A DNA stretch of 64,000 nt from the NCBI GenBank assembly GCA_900143635.1, contig FREY01000001.1, positions 93,324 through 157,323 of the forward strand, written 5' to 3'. The notes beneath the pieces were generated by a model, which made no database searches, had not been told where the DNA came from, and worked only from the letters and a program-made list of their open reading frames with translations. The position numbers were made by a program, and so were the translations under genes. Every line of letters starts with the position of its first letter. The first letter of the stretch is position 1. The stretch is from Rhodobacteraceae bacterium Alg231-04. Lineage in GTDB: Bacteria > Pseudomonadota > Alphaproteobacteria > Rhodobacterales > Rhodobacteraceae. Below, piece after piece: positions 21,028 through 30,632 of the stretch.

Positions 21028-22323
21028 TCAGCGCGCAGCCATGGCGCCCATGCGCCCGGTCTTGTTAGCCTTGATGCGGTCTTCGATTTCCTCGCGGAAG
21101 TGGCGGATAAGACCCTGGATCGGCCAGGCCGCCGCATCGCCGAGCGCACAGATGGTGTGGCCTTCGACCTGTTTGGTCACGTCCCATAGCATGTCGATCT
21201 CTTCGATCTCGGCCTCGCCTGTCACCAGACGGTCCATAACCCGCATCATCCAGCCGGTGCCTTCGCGGCAGGGCGTGCACTGGCCGCAGCTTTCGTGTTT
21301 GAAGAATTTCGCCAGACGCCAAATCGCCTTTACCACATCGGTGTTCTGATCCATCACGATCATGCAGCCGGTGCCGAAAGAGGATTTGTTTTCGCGCATC
21401 CAGTCGAAATCCATGATCGCGCCTTCCAGCGCATCACGCGGCAAAACCGGACAGGAGGCGCCACCGGGGATCAGGGCTTTCATATTGTCCCAGCCACCAC
21501 GCACGCCGCCGCCGTGTTTCTCGATCAGGTCACGCACCGGCATGCTCATCGATTCTTCGAAGACGCAGGGGGTGTTGACGTGGCCGGTGATGGCAAACAA
21601 TTTGGTGCCCGCATTGTTGGGCCGCCCGAAGGAGGAGAACCAGTCCGCGCCGCGACGCAGGATGGTCGGTACAACCGCGATGGACTCTACGTTGTTCACA
21701 GTGGTCGGGCAGCCATAAAGACCAGCACCGGCCGGGAACGGCGGCTTCATCCGGGGCATGCCTTTTTTGCCTTCGAGGCTTTCCAGCAGCGCAGTTTCTT
21801 CACCGCAGATATAAGCGCCGGCACCGTGGTGCAGGAAGAGATCGAAATCCCAGCCAGAACCAGCCGCGTTCTTACCCAGCTTGCCTGCGTCATAGGCCTC
21901 GTCGATGGCGGCCTGCAGTGCTTCGCGCTCGCGGATATATTCGCCGCGAATGTAGATATAGCAAGCATGTGCATTCATCGCGAAAGAGGCGATCAGCGCG
22001 CCCTCGATCAGCGTGTGCGGATCATGGCGCATGATTTCGCGGTCTTTGCAGGTCGCGGGCTCGGATTCGTCAGCGTTGATCACCAGGTAGGACGGGCGAC
22101 CGTCGCTTTCCTTGGGCATAAAGGACCATTTCAGGCCGGTCGGGAAACCCGCACCACCCCGACCACGCAGGCCCGAGTCCTTCATCGTCTGGATGATCCA
22201 GTCGGCACCCTTTTCAATGAGACCCGCAGTGCCGTCCCAATGGCCGCGCTGCTGCGCGCCCTTCAGCGTGCGGTCATGCATCCCGTAGAGGTTGGTAAAG
22301 ATCCGATCCTGATCCTTCAGCAT
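21028..22323 (-). CDS. nuoF: NADH-quinone oxidoreductase subunit F
   Basis: A 431-aa subunit with the NADH site, FMN and the [4Fe-4S] cluster N3. Seen: the FMN/NADH glycine-rich loop [18 protein letters not shown], the flavin-site run [19 protein letters not shown], and cluster ligands in [15 protein letters not shown]. Ordinary length. It is 5 bases after the DUF5337 gene, which separates it from nuoE. Confidence 0.97.
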   Translation of the reverse strand: MLKDQDRIFTNLYGMHDRTLKGAQQRGHWDGTAGLIEKGADWIIQTMKDSGLRGRGGAGFPTGLKWSFMPKESDGRPSYLVINADESEPATCKDREIMRHDPHTLIEGALIASFAMNAHACYIYIRGEYIREREALQAAIDEAYDAGKLGKNAAGSGWDFDLFLHHGAGAYICGEETALLESLEGKKGMPRMKPPFPAGAGLYGCPTTVNNVESIAVVPTILRRGADWFSSFGRPNNAGTKLFAITGHVNTPCVFEESMSMPVRDLIEKHGGGVRGGWDNMKALIPGGASCPVLPRDALEGAIMDFDWMRENKSSFGTGCMIVMDQNTDVVKAIWRLAKFFKHESCGQCTPCREGTGWMMRVMDRLVTGEAEIEEIDMLWDVTKQVEGHTICALGDAAAWPIQGLIRHFREEIEDRIKANKTGRMGAMAAR

Positions 22324-22328
22324 GTCTG

Positions 22329-22556
22329 CTACCCTTGGCTATCCCGGCGCATGCGCCAGAGTTGAACAATGTTGACCCCTGCATAGATCATCCCCGCAAG
22401 CGCGGCGAAATCGAACAGAAGCGCGTATCGGCCCGGCAGCCCCAGCATGGGGCCGATGACCAGCGAACACGCGATCCAAGCCAGCATCGTGCCGGCAATC
22501 ACCAGCGAGATATGGCGGCCCTTGCGGGCGATGGCTGTGTCGCGTTCTGCGCTCAT
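22329..22556 (-). CDS. DUF5337-type small membrane protein between nuoE and nuoF
   Basis: A 75-aa protein with a basic N-terminus ([15 protein letters not shown]) and two membrane helices ([20 protein letters not shown] and [19 protein letters not shown]), ending RMRRDSQG. This matches DUF5337, which I know from the same position in other Rhodobacteraceae. Its size and topology resemble supernumerary complex I subunits, but nothing in the sequence proves it belongs to the complex. Confidence 0.78.
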   Translation of the reverse strand: MSAERDTAIARKGRHISLVIAGTMLAWIACSLVIGPMLGLPGRYALLFDFAALAGMIYAGVNIVQLWRMRRDSQG

Positions 22557-22577
22557 AGGTCTTCAATCTCTTACCCC

Positions 22578-22596
22578 GCCCCGGATCGTCCGGGGC
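22578..22596. other. intra-operon stem-loop after nuoE
   Basis: Perfect 7-bp arms GCCCCGG / CCGGGGC around ATCGT in the 48-base spacer between nuoE and the DUF5337 gene. No T run; likely an mRNA processing or stabilising hairpin. Confidence 0.5.
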
Positions 22597-22604
22597 AGTG
22601 GCGG

Positions 22605-23750
22605 TTATTCGTCGTCGTAACGGCCGTCTTCTTTGGCCTTTTTGGCAAACTCGGTCTCTTCGCCCGAGGCCAGCTGTTTGGCCTGTTCGATCCAGCCGTC
22701 GCGTTCGATACGGCCTTTGAACTTCAGGCGGGCATCAACCCAGGCAACCTCGGCTTCGCCCCAGGCTGCGACCTGGTCAAAGTGGAAGAAGCCCAGCTCG
22801 TTCAGGGTCTCTTCCAGTTTCGGGCCCACGCCTTTCAGCAGCTTCAGGTCATCCGCCTTGCCACCGCGCGCCGCTTTCAGAACCTCAGGTTCTTTTTCTT
22901 CGGCAACGGGTGCTTCGGCTTTTGCAGCAGGCTTTTTCGCCGCGGCCTTCTTGGCTTCGGCGGCCTGTTTCACGGCAGGCTTCGGCGTCTCGGGCGCTTT
23001 GGGAGCGGGGTCGGCGGCAGCACGACCGGCCACAACACCGTCTTTGCCAACCCAAGGCGTCAGCAGCGGAACTTCGTCGCCCTGAATACGCTTCACGGTC
23101 TCGCACAGATCCACAGCGCGCTGAACAGAAGCGTTATACTGTGTCTTGCCGGACTCGTAGTCGGTGAGCGTGGTCAGGCCCAGTTTGGGCTCAGCGGCGT
23201 AGCGGCCGTTCTGCGGACCCGGAACCGGCACTTTGCCAGCGGCCAGATCGTCGATCATCTGCGCAAAGCCCTTGGCGGTCAGATCTTCGTAATAGTCCTT
23301 GCCGATCTGCGCCATCGGCGCATTGGTGCAGGCACCAAGGCACTCGACCTCTTCCCAGGTGAACTTGCCATCCGCCGACAGGGTGTGCGGCTTTTCGGCG
23401 ATCTTTTCCTTGCAGACCGCGATCAGATCTTCGGCGCCGCAGATCATGCAGGTGGTGGTGCCGCAGATCTGGATATTGGCAACCGATCCGGTGGGCTGCA
23501 TCTGGAACATGAAGTAGAAGGACACAACTTCCAGCACGCGGATATAGGCCATGCCGAGCATATCGGCGACGGTTTCAATCGCGGGCTTGGTCAGCCAGCC
23601 TTCCTGTTCCTGTGCACGCCACAACAGCGGGATCACAGCCGAGGCCTGACGGCCTTCGGGGTATTTGGTCATCTGCGCTTCGGCCCAGGCCTGGTTGGCG
23701 GGGGTGAAGGCAAAGCTATCGGGCTGTTCGGAATGCAAACGGCGCAGCAT
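22605..23750 (-). CDS. nuoE: NADH-quinone oxidoreductase subunit E with C-terminal helix-hairpin-helix extension
   Basis: A 381-aa protein, more than twice the usual NuoE length (about 160-240). Residues 1-170 are the normal thioredoxin-like [2Fe-2S] subunit, with cluster ligands C96, C101, C137, C141. Residues about 245-300 are a disordered Ala/Lys/Pro linker, and about 301-340 ([20 protein letters not shown]) form a helix-hairpin-helix-like domain of the kind seen in other Rhodobacterales NuoE proteins and in some ribosomal L21 fusions. Start chosen at [15 protein letters not shown]. The role of the tail is unknown. Confidence 0.94.
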   Translation of the reverse strand: MLRRLHSEQPDSFAFTPANQAWAEAQMTKYPEGRQASAVIPLLWRAQEQEGWLTKPAIETVADMLGMAYIRVLEVVSFYFMFQMQPTGSVANIQICGTTTCMICGAEDLIAVCKEKIAEKPHTLSADGKFTWEEVECLGACTNAPMAQIGKDYYEDLTAKGFAQMIDDLAAGKVPVPGPQNGRYAAEPKLGLTTLTDYESGKTQYNASVQRAVDLCETVKRIQGDEVPLLTPWVGKDGVVAGRAAADPAPKAPETPKPAVKQAAEAKKAAAKKPAAKAEAPVAEEKEPEVLKAARGGKADDLKLLKGVGPKLEETLNELGFFHFDQVAAWGEAEVAWVDARLKFKGRIERDGWIEQAKQLASGEETEFAKKAKEDGRYDDE

Positions 23751-23785
23751 CAGATCACCTTTCGGTGGGTGTTGCCCGCGCGGAT

Positions 23786-23817
23786 GCCTCCGGCGGGAGT
23801 ATTTGCGGAAAGATGAA
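23786..23817 (+). repeat. intergenic element, copy 1 (GGGAGTATTT...GAAAGATGAA)
   Basis: Reads GCCTCCGGCGGGAGTATTT then GCGGAAAGATGAA on the plus strand, in the gap between nuoD and nuoE and opposite to their transcription. It matches three other spacers in this window (28540-28570, 30599-30632, 35101-35131). Confidence 0.6.
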
Positions 23818-23832
23818 TGGTACGGGAAGCGA

Positions 23833-25068
23833 TCATCTGTCGATCTCCCCGAACACAACATCCATGGTGCCGATGATGGCGGCGACGTCGGCCAGCTGGT
23901 GGCCGCCGGCCACGTGGTCCATCGCCTGCAGGTGCAAGAAGCCCGGCGCGCGGATCTTGGAGCGGTAGGGTTTGTTGGACCCGTCCGCGACCAGATAGAC
24001 GCCAAACTCACCTTTGGGTGCTTCAACGGCGGCATAGACTTCACCGGCGGGCACGTGGAACCCTTCGGTGTAGAGCTTGAAGTGGTGGATCAGGCTCTCC
24101 ATCGAGGTTTTCATGTCACCGCGTTTCGGCGGGGTCAGCTTGCCGCGGGCCAGCACGTCGCCGGTGGCTTCGCGCAGTTTGGCAATGGCCTGACGGATGA
24201 TCGAAGTCGACTGGCGCATCTCTTCCATGCGGCAGAGGTAGCGGTCGTAGCAGTCACCGTTCTTGCCAACCGGGACCTGAAAGTCGAACTCGTCGTAGCA
24301 CTCATAGGGCTGCGAACGACGCAGATCCCATGCCAGACCGGATCCCCGCACCATGACACCCGAGAAGCCGTATTTCTGGATGTCATCTTCGGTCACAACA
24401 CCGATATCGCAGTTGCGCTGTTTGAAGATGCGGTTTTCGGTCAGCAGCCCGTCGATATCGGCCAGCATCTTGGGGAATTCCATCGCCCAGACATCGATAT
24501 CGTCAAGCAGGTCATCGGGCAGATCCTGATGCACACCGCCGGGACGGAAGTAGGCCGCGTGCAGACGCGCACCGCAGGCCCGTTCGTAAAAACACATCAG
24601 CTTTTCGCGCTCTTCAAAACCCCAGAGCGGCGGGGTCAGTGCGCCCACGTCCATCGCCTGTGTGGTGACGTTCAGCAGGTGGTTCAGAACACGGCCGATT
24701 TCGGAGTACAGAACCCGGATCAGCGAGCCACGGCGCGGCACTTCAACGCCGGTCAGCTTCTCGATTGCCAGACACCAAGCATGTTCCTGATTCATCGGCG
24801 CCACATAGTCGAGGCGGTCGAAATAGGGCAGGTTCTGCAGGTAGGTGCGGCTTTCCATCAACTTTTCGGTGCCACGGTGCAACAGGCCGATATGGGGATC
24901 GCAGCGTTCTACGATCTCGCCGTCCAGTTCCAGAACCAGACGCAGCACACCGTGCGCCGCAGGGTGCTGCGGGCCGAAGTTGATGTTGAAGTTACGGATC
25001 TTCTGCTCGCCGCTTTGCGCGTCCGAGCTGCCGTCGTCATACTTGTGATCAAGCTTGGAGCCGTCCAT
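23833..25068 (-). CDS. nuoD: NADH-quinone oxidoreductase subunit D
   Basis: A 411-aa, 49-kDa-type subunit that lines the quinone site with NuoB. Conserved N-terminus [20 protein letters not shown] with the quinone-site histidines, then [35 protein letters not shown] and the C-terminal [10 protein letters not shown] chose the ATG at 25068, giving a TGATG junction with nuoC; a GTG one codon earlier is possible. Confidence 0.96.
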   Translation of the reverse strand: MDGSKLDHKYDDGSSDAQSGEQKIRNFNINFGPQHPAAHGVLRLVLELDGEIVERCDPHIGLLHRGTEKLMESRTYLQNLPYFDRLDYVAPMNQEHAWCLAIEKLTGVEVPRRGSLIRVLYSEIGRVLNHLLNVTTQAMDVGALTPPLWGFEEREKLMCFYERACGARLHAAYFRPGGVHQDLPDDLLDDIDVWAMEFPKMLADIDGLLTENRIFKQRNCDIGVVTEDDIQKYGFSGVMVRGSGLAWDLRRSQPYECYDEFDFQVPVGKNGDCYDRYLCRMEEMRQSTSIIRQAIAKLREATGDVLARGKLTPPKRGDMKTSMESLIHHFKLYTEGFHVPAGEVYAAVEAPKGEFGVYLVADGSNKPYRSKIRAPGFLHLQAMDHVAGGHQLADVAAIIGTMDVVFGEIDR

Positions 25069-25673
25069 CACTTCGCTCCTTCTTTTTCGTCACCCGGCAG
25101 GATGTATTCGGCACCCTCCCATGGGCTCATGAAATCAAACTGGCGGTATTCCTGCACCAGCTTCACCGGCTCATAGACCACGCGCTTTTGCGCCTCGTCA
25201 TAACGCACTTCGGTGTAGCCGGTGGTCGGGAAGTCCTTGCGCAGCGGATGGCCACGGAAGCCATAATCGGTGAGGATACGGCGCAGATCCGGGTGGCCGG
25301 AGAACAGGATGCCAAACATGTCAAAGACTTCACGCTCGAACCAGTTGGCCGAGGGGTGGATGTCAACGATCGAGGGCACCATTTCGTCCTCGCGCACCGA
25401 AACCCGCAGGCGAATGCGCTGGTTCTGGTACATCGACAGGAAGTGGTAAACCACGTCGAAGCGTTTGGCACGCTCGGGGTAATCCACAGCCGTAATATCC
25501 ACCAGCGACGAGAACTTGCAGGTCCGGTCCGAGGTCAGAAAATCGACAAGACCGGCAATATTGGCCGGGGTCACGTCGATGTTCAGCTCACCAAAGGCGA
25601 TGTCCCAGCCGAGCACGCAGTCGCTGCGCTTGGCTTCGATATGGGCGCCGAGTTCTTTCAGGGCTTCAGTCAT
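25068..25673 (-). CDS. nuoC: NADH-quinone oxidoreductase subunit C
   Basis: A 201-aa, 30-kDa-type peripheral subunit. The signature [20 protein letters not shown] is followed by [20 protein letters not shown], both diagnostic. It is a separate gene, not fused to nuoD as in E. coli, in agreement with the alphaproteobacterial arrangement. I prefer the ATG at 25673 ([15 protein letters not shown]) over an in-frame TTG five codons upstream. Confidence 0.96.
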   Translation of the reverse strand: MTEALKELGAHIEAKRSDCVLGWDIAFGELNIDVTPANIAGLVDFLTSDRTCKFSSLVDITAVDYPERAKRFDVVYHFLSMYQNQRIRLRVSVREDEMVPSIVDIHPSANWFEREVFDMFGILFSGHPDLRRILTDYGFRGHPLRKDFPTTGYTEVRYDEAQKRVVYEPVKLVQEYRQFDFMSPWEGAEYILPGDEKEGAK

Positions 25674-25698
25674 CAATTCAATCTCCAACCAAAGCCGA

Positions 25699-26226
25699 TC
25701 AGCGAACCAGAGTGCCGGTGCGGCGGATTTTACGCTGCAGCTGCATCAGGCCATAAAGCAGTGCCTCAGCCGTCGGCGGGCAACCCGGAACATAAATGTC
25801 CACCGGCACCACGCGGTCGCAGCCACGCACAACAGAATAGGAATAGTGATAGTAGCCGCCGCCATTGGCGCAGGAGCCCATCGAGATCACATAGCGAGGC
25901 TCGGGCATCTGGTCATAGACCTTGCGCAGGGCCGGTGCCATCTTGTTGGTCAGCGTGCCAGCCACAATCATCACGTCCGACTGACGCGGGGAGGCGCGCG
26001 GCGCGATGCCGAAACGTTCGGCGTCATAGCGCGGCATGCAGGTATGCATCATTTCAACCGCGCAGCAGGCCAGACCAAAGGTCATCCAGTGCAAGCTGCC
26101 GGTACGGGCCCAGTTGATGATGTCTTCGGCCGAGGTCAGCAGGAAACCCTTGTCCTGCAGTTCGGCGTTCAGGGCCTGGGTGACAACTTCTTTGTCGACG
26201 CCAGCCGTATTGGCTCCGGTCATCAT
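25699..26226 (-). CDS. nuoB: NADH-quinone oxidoreductase subunit B
   Basis: A 175-aa subunit holding cluster N2, the last electron donor to quinone. Ligands are the paired cysteines in [13 protein letters not shown] plus those in [16 protein letters not shown] and [18 protein letters not shown]. Two ATGs in a row (26226, 26223) overlap the nuoA stop; I took the first, with a 4-base ATGA overlap. Longer in-frame starts run back into nuoA and are unlikely. Confidence 0.96.
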   Translation of the reverse strand: MMTGANTAGVDKEVVTQALNAELQDKGFLLTSAEDIINWARTGSLHWMTFGLACCAVEMMHTCMPRYDAERFGIAPRASPRQSDVMIVAGTLTNKMAPALRKVYDQMPEPRYVISMGSCANGGGYYHYSYSVVRGCDRVVPVDIYVPGCPPTAEALLYGLMQLQRKIRRTGTLVR

Positions 26227-26588
26227 TCCCATTCCAAGGCCCCTTTTTTCCATTCGTAGGCAAAGCCAATTGTAAGAACGCCCAGGAAGACCATCATCGA
26301 CCAGAAACCCACCATACTGACGTCCTTGAAGGCGACAGCCCAGGGAAACAGCATGGCAATTTCGAGATCGAAGATGATGAACAGGATCGAGACCAGATAG
26401 AACCGGACATCAAATTTCATCCGTGCGTCATCGAAGGCGTTGAAACCGCACTCGTAGGCACTTACCTTCTCGGGGTCCGGGTTGCGGACGGCGAGCACGA
26501 CAGCTGCCAGAATGAGAACGATTCCGAGGCCCGCGGCGACGGCCAGAAACACGAGGATCGGGAGGTATTCCCGCAACATCTCTTCCAC
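26223..26588 (-). CDS. nuoA: NADH-quinone oxidoreductase subunit A
   Basis: A 121-aa membrane subunit with three helices. The conserved loop [20 protein letters not shown] and [20 protein letters not shown] identify it. The start is a GTG at 26588 (reading [15 protein letters not shown]), supported by AAGGAG six bases upstream; a further in-frame GTG lies upstream of that site and an ATG three codons in is also possible. It is the first gene of the nuo operon. Confidence 0.94.
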   Translation of the reverse strand: MEEMLREYLPILVFLAVAAGLGIVLILAAVVLAVRNPDPEKVSAYECGFNAFDDARMKFDVRFYLVSILFIIFDLEIAMLFPWAVAFKDVSMVGFWSMMVFLGVLTIGFAYEWKKGALEWE

Positions 26589-26654
26589 GAGTGGCTCCTT
26601 ATTCTGCACGCGGGGATCCGCGCACCGGCAAATTGGCGTGTTGACTTGGGCCTT

Positions 26655-26683
26655 TGTCTACTCCCGCCCCCCCCTATCGTCAA
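26655..26683 (-). promoter_or_regulatory. candidate sigma-70 promoter of the nuo operon
   Basis: On the minus strand, TTGACG (26683-26678), a 17-base spacer and TAGACA (26660-26655), about 67-95 bases ahead of the nuoA GTG. The -35 box matches 5 of 6 consensus bases and the -10 box 3 of 6. The spacer contains an uninterrupted run of eight G. The 207-base gap between nuoA and the liuC stop holds nothing else I can name. Confidence 0.45.
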
Positions 26684-26816
26684 CCAACACAAGAGCATTG
26701 ATAAACACATGATTTATCGTCGCGGCAGAAGCACATCACCGGTTAATTTCTTAGTTTTTTTGTAGGAATAGTCGGGTTTCGCATCCACGGCCGGAGCCAA
26801 ATCGCGCAAGCCCCTG

Positions 26817-27599
26817 TCAGGCTTGCCAGCGGGGCTTATGGCGCATGAAAAATGCATCAATTCCATGCGCGGCCTCATCGGTCTCCCAGCGGTTAACAAG
26901 GGCCTGAATGGTGTGATCAATTACCGCATCATCAATGGTCGGGCCAAGGTCGCGCACCAGCTTTTTGGCCGAGGCAACGGCGCCGGGTGCGCAGTCCAGA
27001 TAGGGAATCGCTTCGGCCATGGCGGCGGCCATCAAATCAGTGGCCGGGACGACGCGTGCCAAGAGCCCCAGATCCCGCGCCTCATCGGCGTCAAACAGGC
27101 GCGCCGACATAAAGACCCGGCGGGCTTTTGCCTCCCCCATGCGAGCGATAACATAAGGGCCGATTGTGGCCGGGATCAGCCCCAGTTTTGTCTCGGTCAA
27201 CCCCATTTTCAGATGCTGCGCGCCAATGGCCACATCACAGACCGAGGCCATGCCGACCCCCCCACCAAAAGCGTTGCCCTGCAGCGCGCCGATGAGCGGT
27301 TTTGGCAGGGTGTTCAGCGCCTGAAGCATCTCGGCCAACTTGCGCGCTTCGCGAAATCGGGTTTGCGGATCCGCCGCCATCTGTTCCTTCATCCAGCCCA
27401 GATCACCGCCCGCACAGAAGGATTTTCCGGCACCGGTCAGGATCACGGCGCGCACGCCGTCATCCGACCCCAGCTGTGCTGCGACGGTGGTCAGCTCGGC
27501 AATCATCTGTGCCGATAGCGCGTTATGTTTTTCCGGGCGGTTCAGCGTCAGTGTTGCGATGCCGCGCGGATCAGTGTCCAGTGTCAGAGTGTCAAACAT
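26817..27599 (-). CDS. liuC: methylglutaconyl-CoA hydratase (crotonase family)
   Basis: A 260-aa enoyl-CoA hydratase/isomerase. In leucine catabolism it hydrates 3-methylglutaconyl-CoA to HMG-CoA. Seen: substrate-site AGKSFCAGGDLGWMKEQ, oxyanion-hole LQGNAFGGGVGMASVCD and the acid/base glutamates in GLTETKLGLIPATIGPYV. The 'LGWMK' form after the oxyanion loop is typical of LiuC. It is last in the liu operon. Two adjacent ATGs exist; I prefer 27599 because AGGAG then sits 5 bases away. Confidence 0.88.
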   Translation of the reverse strand: MFDTLTLDTDPRGIATLTLNRPEKHNALSAQMIAELTTVAAQLGSDDGVRAVILTGAGKSFCAGGDLGWMKEQMAADPQTRFREARKLAEMLQALNTLPKPLIGALQGNAFGGGVGMASVCDVAIGAQHLKMGLTETKLGLIPATIGPYVIARMGEAKARRVFMSARLFDADEARDLGLLARVVPATDLMAAAMAEAIPYLDCAPGAVASAKKLVRDLGPTIDDAVIDHTIQALVNRWETDEAAHGIDAFFMRHKPRWQA

Positions 27600-27668
27600 C
27601 ATCTCTCCTGTTGTACGAATTTCTGAACCCAGAAACTTGCACGGAATTTTGAAGGGGAGTTCCGGGTA

Positions 27669-28523
27669 TCACTCGGTGCGCGTGGCGCGCGCCATGGCGG
27701 CCGCCTCGTCCAGTACCGCTGCATCAAGCCCTGTTTCATAGCCAAGGCTGACAAGATGGGCATGTACCGCTTCGGTTGCCACATTGCCGGCTGCACCCGG
27801 CGCATAGGGGCAGCCGCCCAGCCCGCCAACCGCCGCATCAAACACCCGCAGTCCAAGCGACAGGGACGCATCGATATTGTCCAGCGCCCGCCCATCGGTG
27901 TCGTGATAATGCCCCGCCAGCCGGGCGACCGGCACCCGATCTTTCACCGCCAGTAGCATCTTAGCGATTTTATCCGGGGTCGCCTTGCCGATCGTATCCC
28001 CAAGCGAGACCTCATAGCAGCCCAGCCCAAACAGGCGATCCGCAACCGCCGCCACCTTGTCCGGGGCCACGGGCCCATCGAAGGGGCAGTCGGTCACGCA
28101 GGAGACATAGCCGCGCACCGGCAGATCTATTTGGCGGGCCTGCTCCAGTATCGGCACAAATCTGGCAATGGAGTCCTCAATCGTGGCATTCACATTGGCC
28201 TTGGAAAACCCCTCTGACGCCGAGGCGAAGACAGCGATTTCATCGGCACCTGCGGCAACCGCATCCTGATAGCCGCGCAGGTTTGGCGTCAGGGCGGCGT
28301 ATCGCACACCGGAAACCCGGCTAATCCCTGCCAGAACATCGGCTGAACCGGCCATTTGAGGCACCCATTTGGGGGATACAAAACTGGCCACCTCGATACG
28401 GGAAAACCCGGCGCGGCTGAGGCAATCAGCAAGGGCCACCTTTTCCGCAACCGGGATTTCGCGCGCCTCGTTCTGCAACCCGTCCCGCGGCCCCACCTCA
28501 AAAATCTCGACCCGGTCACCCAT
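27669..28523 (-). CDS. liuE: hydroxymethylglutaryl-CoA lyase
   Basis: A 284-aa TIM-barrel lyase (also called mvaB) that splits HMG-CoA to acetoacetate and acetyl-CoA, the final step of leucine degradation. Motifs: FEVGPRDGLQNE (metal/substrate Arg-Asp), ASFVSPKWVPQMAGS, LSLGLRVFDAAVGGLGGCPY with the catalytic cysteine of the signature G-x-GGCP-[FY]-A, and the HxH metal ligands in HYHDTDGRALDN. Start chosen at MGDRVEIFEVG because GGAGG lies 8 bases ahead; two earlier in-frame ATGs lie within an intergenic repeat copy. Confidence 0.93.
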   Translation of the reverse strand: MGDRVEIFEVGPRDGLQNEAREIPVAEKVALADCLSRAGFSRIEVASFVSPKWVPQMAGSADVLAGISRVSGVRYAALTPNLRGYQDAVAAGADEIAVFASASEGFSKANVNATIEDSIARFVPILEQARQIDLPVRGYVSCVTDCPFDGPVAPDKVAAVADRLFGLGCYEVSLGDTIGKATPDKIAKMLLAVKDRVPVARLAGHYHDTDGRALDNIDASLSLGLRVFDAAVGGLGGCPYAPGAAGNVATEAVHAHLVSLGYETGLDAAVLDEAAAMARATRTE

Positions 28524-28539
28524 AATGCGTGCCTCCGCT

Positions 28540-28570
28540 TTCATCTTTTCCCAAATACTCAAATAGCGCC
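28540..28570 (-). repeat. intergenic element, copy 2
   Basis: On the minus strand it reads GGCGCTATTTGAGTATTT then GGGAAAAGATGAAA, just ahead of the liuE ribosome-binding site and in the same direction as the gene. The core is shared with copy 1. Confidence 0.6.
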
Positions 28571-28610
28571 AACTGCCGCGCTGCCTGACGTATCAATTCA
28601 GGTCACAGCC

Positions 28611-30551
28611 TTACACCGCGGCCTCTTCCAGTCTCACCAGCGCTGCACCCGCTTCAACCTGGTCCCCGTCCGTGGCCAGAACTTCTGCTACCACCCCATC
28701 GCGGGCGGCCAACAGTGCGTGTTCCATTTTCATCGCCTCCAGAATGGCCAGCCGGTCGCCTTCCTTTACGGACTGGCCAGCGGTGGCAAAAACGGCCTTC
28801 ACCAGCCCTGGCATCGGCGCTTCGATCACATTGCTGTCTCCCGCCGCCGAGGCATCGCGGTCCAGCGGATCAATCACCGTGAAGGAAAACCCGTAGCGGT
28901 CAAAGACAGTGATCTCCGGCCCGGACTGAGCCACCTGCGGCATCGGCATGCCATCCAGCATCCAGGCGCCGCCACGACGGTTTGCGATAACCTCCACATC
29001 ATCGATGGTCCAGATCTGCCGGTCAGGGCCATCGACCTGAACATCAGCGACAAAAACCTCTTCTTGATGGCTGAGCTGCACGGATCGGTGCAGCGGTTCC
29101 CACAGTGTGAAACCGGTCTCCGGCGTGGTCTGCACCAGCCCGAGAGCCCCCATTGCCGCAGCGGTTTTCTGAGCCACCTGCACGATGGGCGGCGCAGCCA
29201 GATCCTCCAGATCACGGGCGATGAGGCCGGTATCCACCTCGCCGCAGGCAAATCCTTTGTGACCGGCCAGCGCGCCAAGAAAGGCCAGGTTCGTCACAGT
29301 GCCCGCAACCTGCGTTTGTTCCAGCGCCGAGGACAATTTCTGCAGGGCTGCGGCCCGCGACGGGCCATGGACAATCACCTTGGCGATCATCGGATCATAC
29401 CACGGGCTGATCGCATCCCCCGCCCGCACGCCACTGTCGGCGCGGCAGCTGGCAGGAAACTCCAGATGGGTCAGTGTACCGGTGGCAGGCAGAAACCCTT
29501 TGGGCACGTCTTCAGCGTAAAGCCGGGCCTCAAAAGCGTGACCATTTATCGTCAGATCCTGCTGCCGGCCTGGCAGGCTTTCCCCGGATGCCACGCGCAA
29601 TTGCCATTCAACCAGATCGACGCCAGTGATCAGCTCGGTCACCGGGTGTTCCACCTGCAGGCGGGTGTTCATCTCCATGAACCAAAACCCATCCGGGCGC
29701 AGCCCGTTGGCGCCATCGACGATAAATTCAACGGTGCCTGCCCCCTTATAGCCGATCGCCTCAGCCGCCTGCACCGCCGCCTGCCCCATTGCCGCACGCA
29801 TGTCTTCGGTCATACCGGGCGCGGGGGCTTCTTCGATCACTTTCTGATGGCGGCGCTGCAGCGAGCAGTCGCGTTCAAACAGATGCACAGCCTGTTTGCC
29901 GTCACCAAAAACCTGCACCTCAATGTGGCGCGGCTGCTGGATATATTTCTCGATCAGCACATCCGGGTTGCCAAAGGCGGTGGTCGCCTCACCCTGCGCG
30001 CTTTTGAGGGCCTGCGCAAAATCCTCTGGGCGCTCCACCAGTCGCATGCCCTTGCCACCGCCGCCGGCGACAGCCTTGATCAGCACCGGGTAAGTGATCG
30101 TATCTGCCGCCTTTTGTAGATGATCAGGATCCTGATTGTCCCCGTGGTAGCCGGGCACCACCGGCACCCCGGCCTCCTCCATCAGCACCTTGGCGGCATC
30201 TTTCAACCCCATGGCGCGGATCGCGCTGGCAGAGGGGCCGATGAATGTCAGGCCCGCGGCCCCTACCGCGTCGACAAATTCCGGGTTTTCTGAGAGGAAC
30301 CCATAGCCGGGGTGGATGGCCTGTGCGCCCGAGGCCTTAGCGATGGAAATGATCTCTGCGCCCAGCAGGTAGCTGTCCGCAGGCGCAGGCCCGTTGCCGA
30401 TCAGATAGGCCTCATCAGCGCTGGCCACATGTTTGGCATCGCGGTCTGCATCCGAATATACGGCCACGGTTTTAACGCCCAGCGCACGGGCGGTTTCCAT
30501 CACCCGGCATGCGATCTCGCCGCGATTGGCGATCAGGATTTTTTCAAACAT
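28611..30551 (-). CDS. liuD: methylcrotonyl-CoA carboxylase biotin-containing subunit
   Basis: A 646-aa (mccA) subunit with biotin carboxylase, linker and biotin carrier domains. It carboxylates biotin, then LiuB transfers the carboxyl to 3-methylcrotonyl-CoA. Seen: N-terminal MFEKILIANRGEIACRVM, ATP-grasp loop KAVAGGGGKGMRLVE, catalytic FMEMNTRLQVEHPVTE, and the biotinyl-lysine motif EAMKMEH near the C-terminus (Lys608). BirA encoded at 8957-9706 would charge it. Start at the ATG of MFEKIL; upstream in-frame sequence is the 3' part of liuB and a repeat copy. Confidence 0.93.
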   Translation of the reverse strand: MFEKILIANRGEIACRVMETARALGVKTVAVYSDADRDAKHVASADEAYLIGNGPAPADSYLLGAEIISIAKASGAQAIHPGYGFLSENPEFVDAVGAAGLTFIGPSASAIRAMGLKDAAKVLMEEAGVPVVPGYHGDNQDPDHLQKAADTITYPVLIKAVAGGGGKGMRLVERPEDFAQALKSAQGEATTAFGNPDVLIEKYIQQPRHIEVQVFGDGKQAVHLFERDCSLQRRHQKVIEEAPAPGMTEDMRAAMGQAAVQAAEAIGYKGAGTVEFIVDGANGLRPDGFWFMEMNTRLQVEHPVTELITGVDLVEWQLRVASGESLPGRQQDLTINGHAFEARLYAEDVPKGFLPATGTLTHLEFPASCRADSGVRAGDAISPWYDPMIAKVIVHGPSRAAALQKLSSALEQTQVAGTVTNLAFLGALAGHKGFACGEVDTGLIARDLEDLAAPPIVQVAQKTAAAMGALGLVQTTPETGFTLWEPLHRSVQLSHQEEVFVADVQVDGPDRQIWTIDDVEVIANRRGGAWMLDGMPMPQVAQSGPEITVFDRYGFSFTVIDPLDRDASAAGDSNVIEAPMPGLVKAVFATAGQSVKEGDRLAILEAMKMEHALLAARDGVVAEVLATDGDQVEAGAALVRLEEAAV

Positions 30552-30598
30552 GCGTTTGGTCCTTTTTCTATGGGTCGCGCCGGGGGCCAGCCCCCGGA

Positions 30599-30632
30599 CC
30601 CCCGGGATATTTTCAGCAAGAGGAAACGGATC
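30599..30632 (+). repeat. intergenic element, copy 3
   Basis: Plus strand CCCCCGGGATATTTTCAGC then AAGAGGAAACGGATC, in the 79-base spacer between liuB and liuD, opposite to their direction and touching the liuB stop codon. Preceded by a G/C-rich inverted stretch (GGGGGCCAGCCCCC at 30582-30595). Nearly the same as copy 4. Confidence 0.6.

Noticed and set aside
30570-30632. Rho-independent terminator between liuB and liuD
   Set aside because: There are G/C-rich inverted bases, but no T run on the minus strand, and the flanking genes need to be expressed together. I listed the stretch as an intergenic repeat copy instead.
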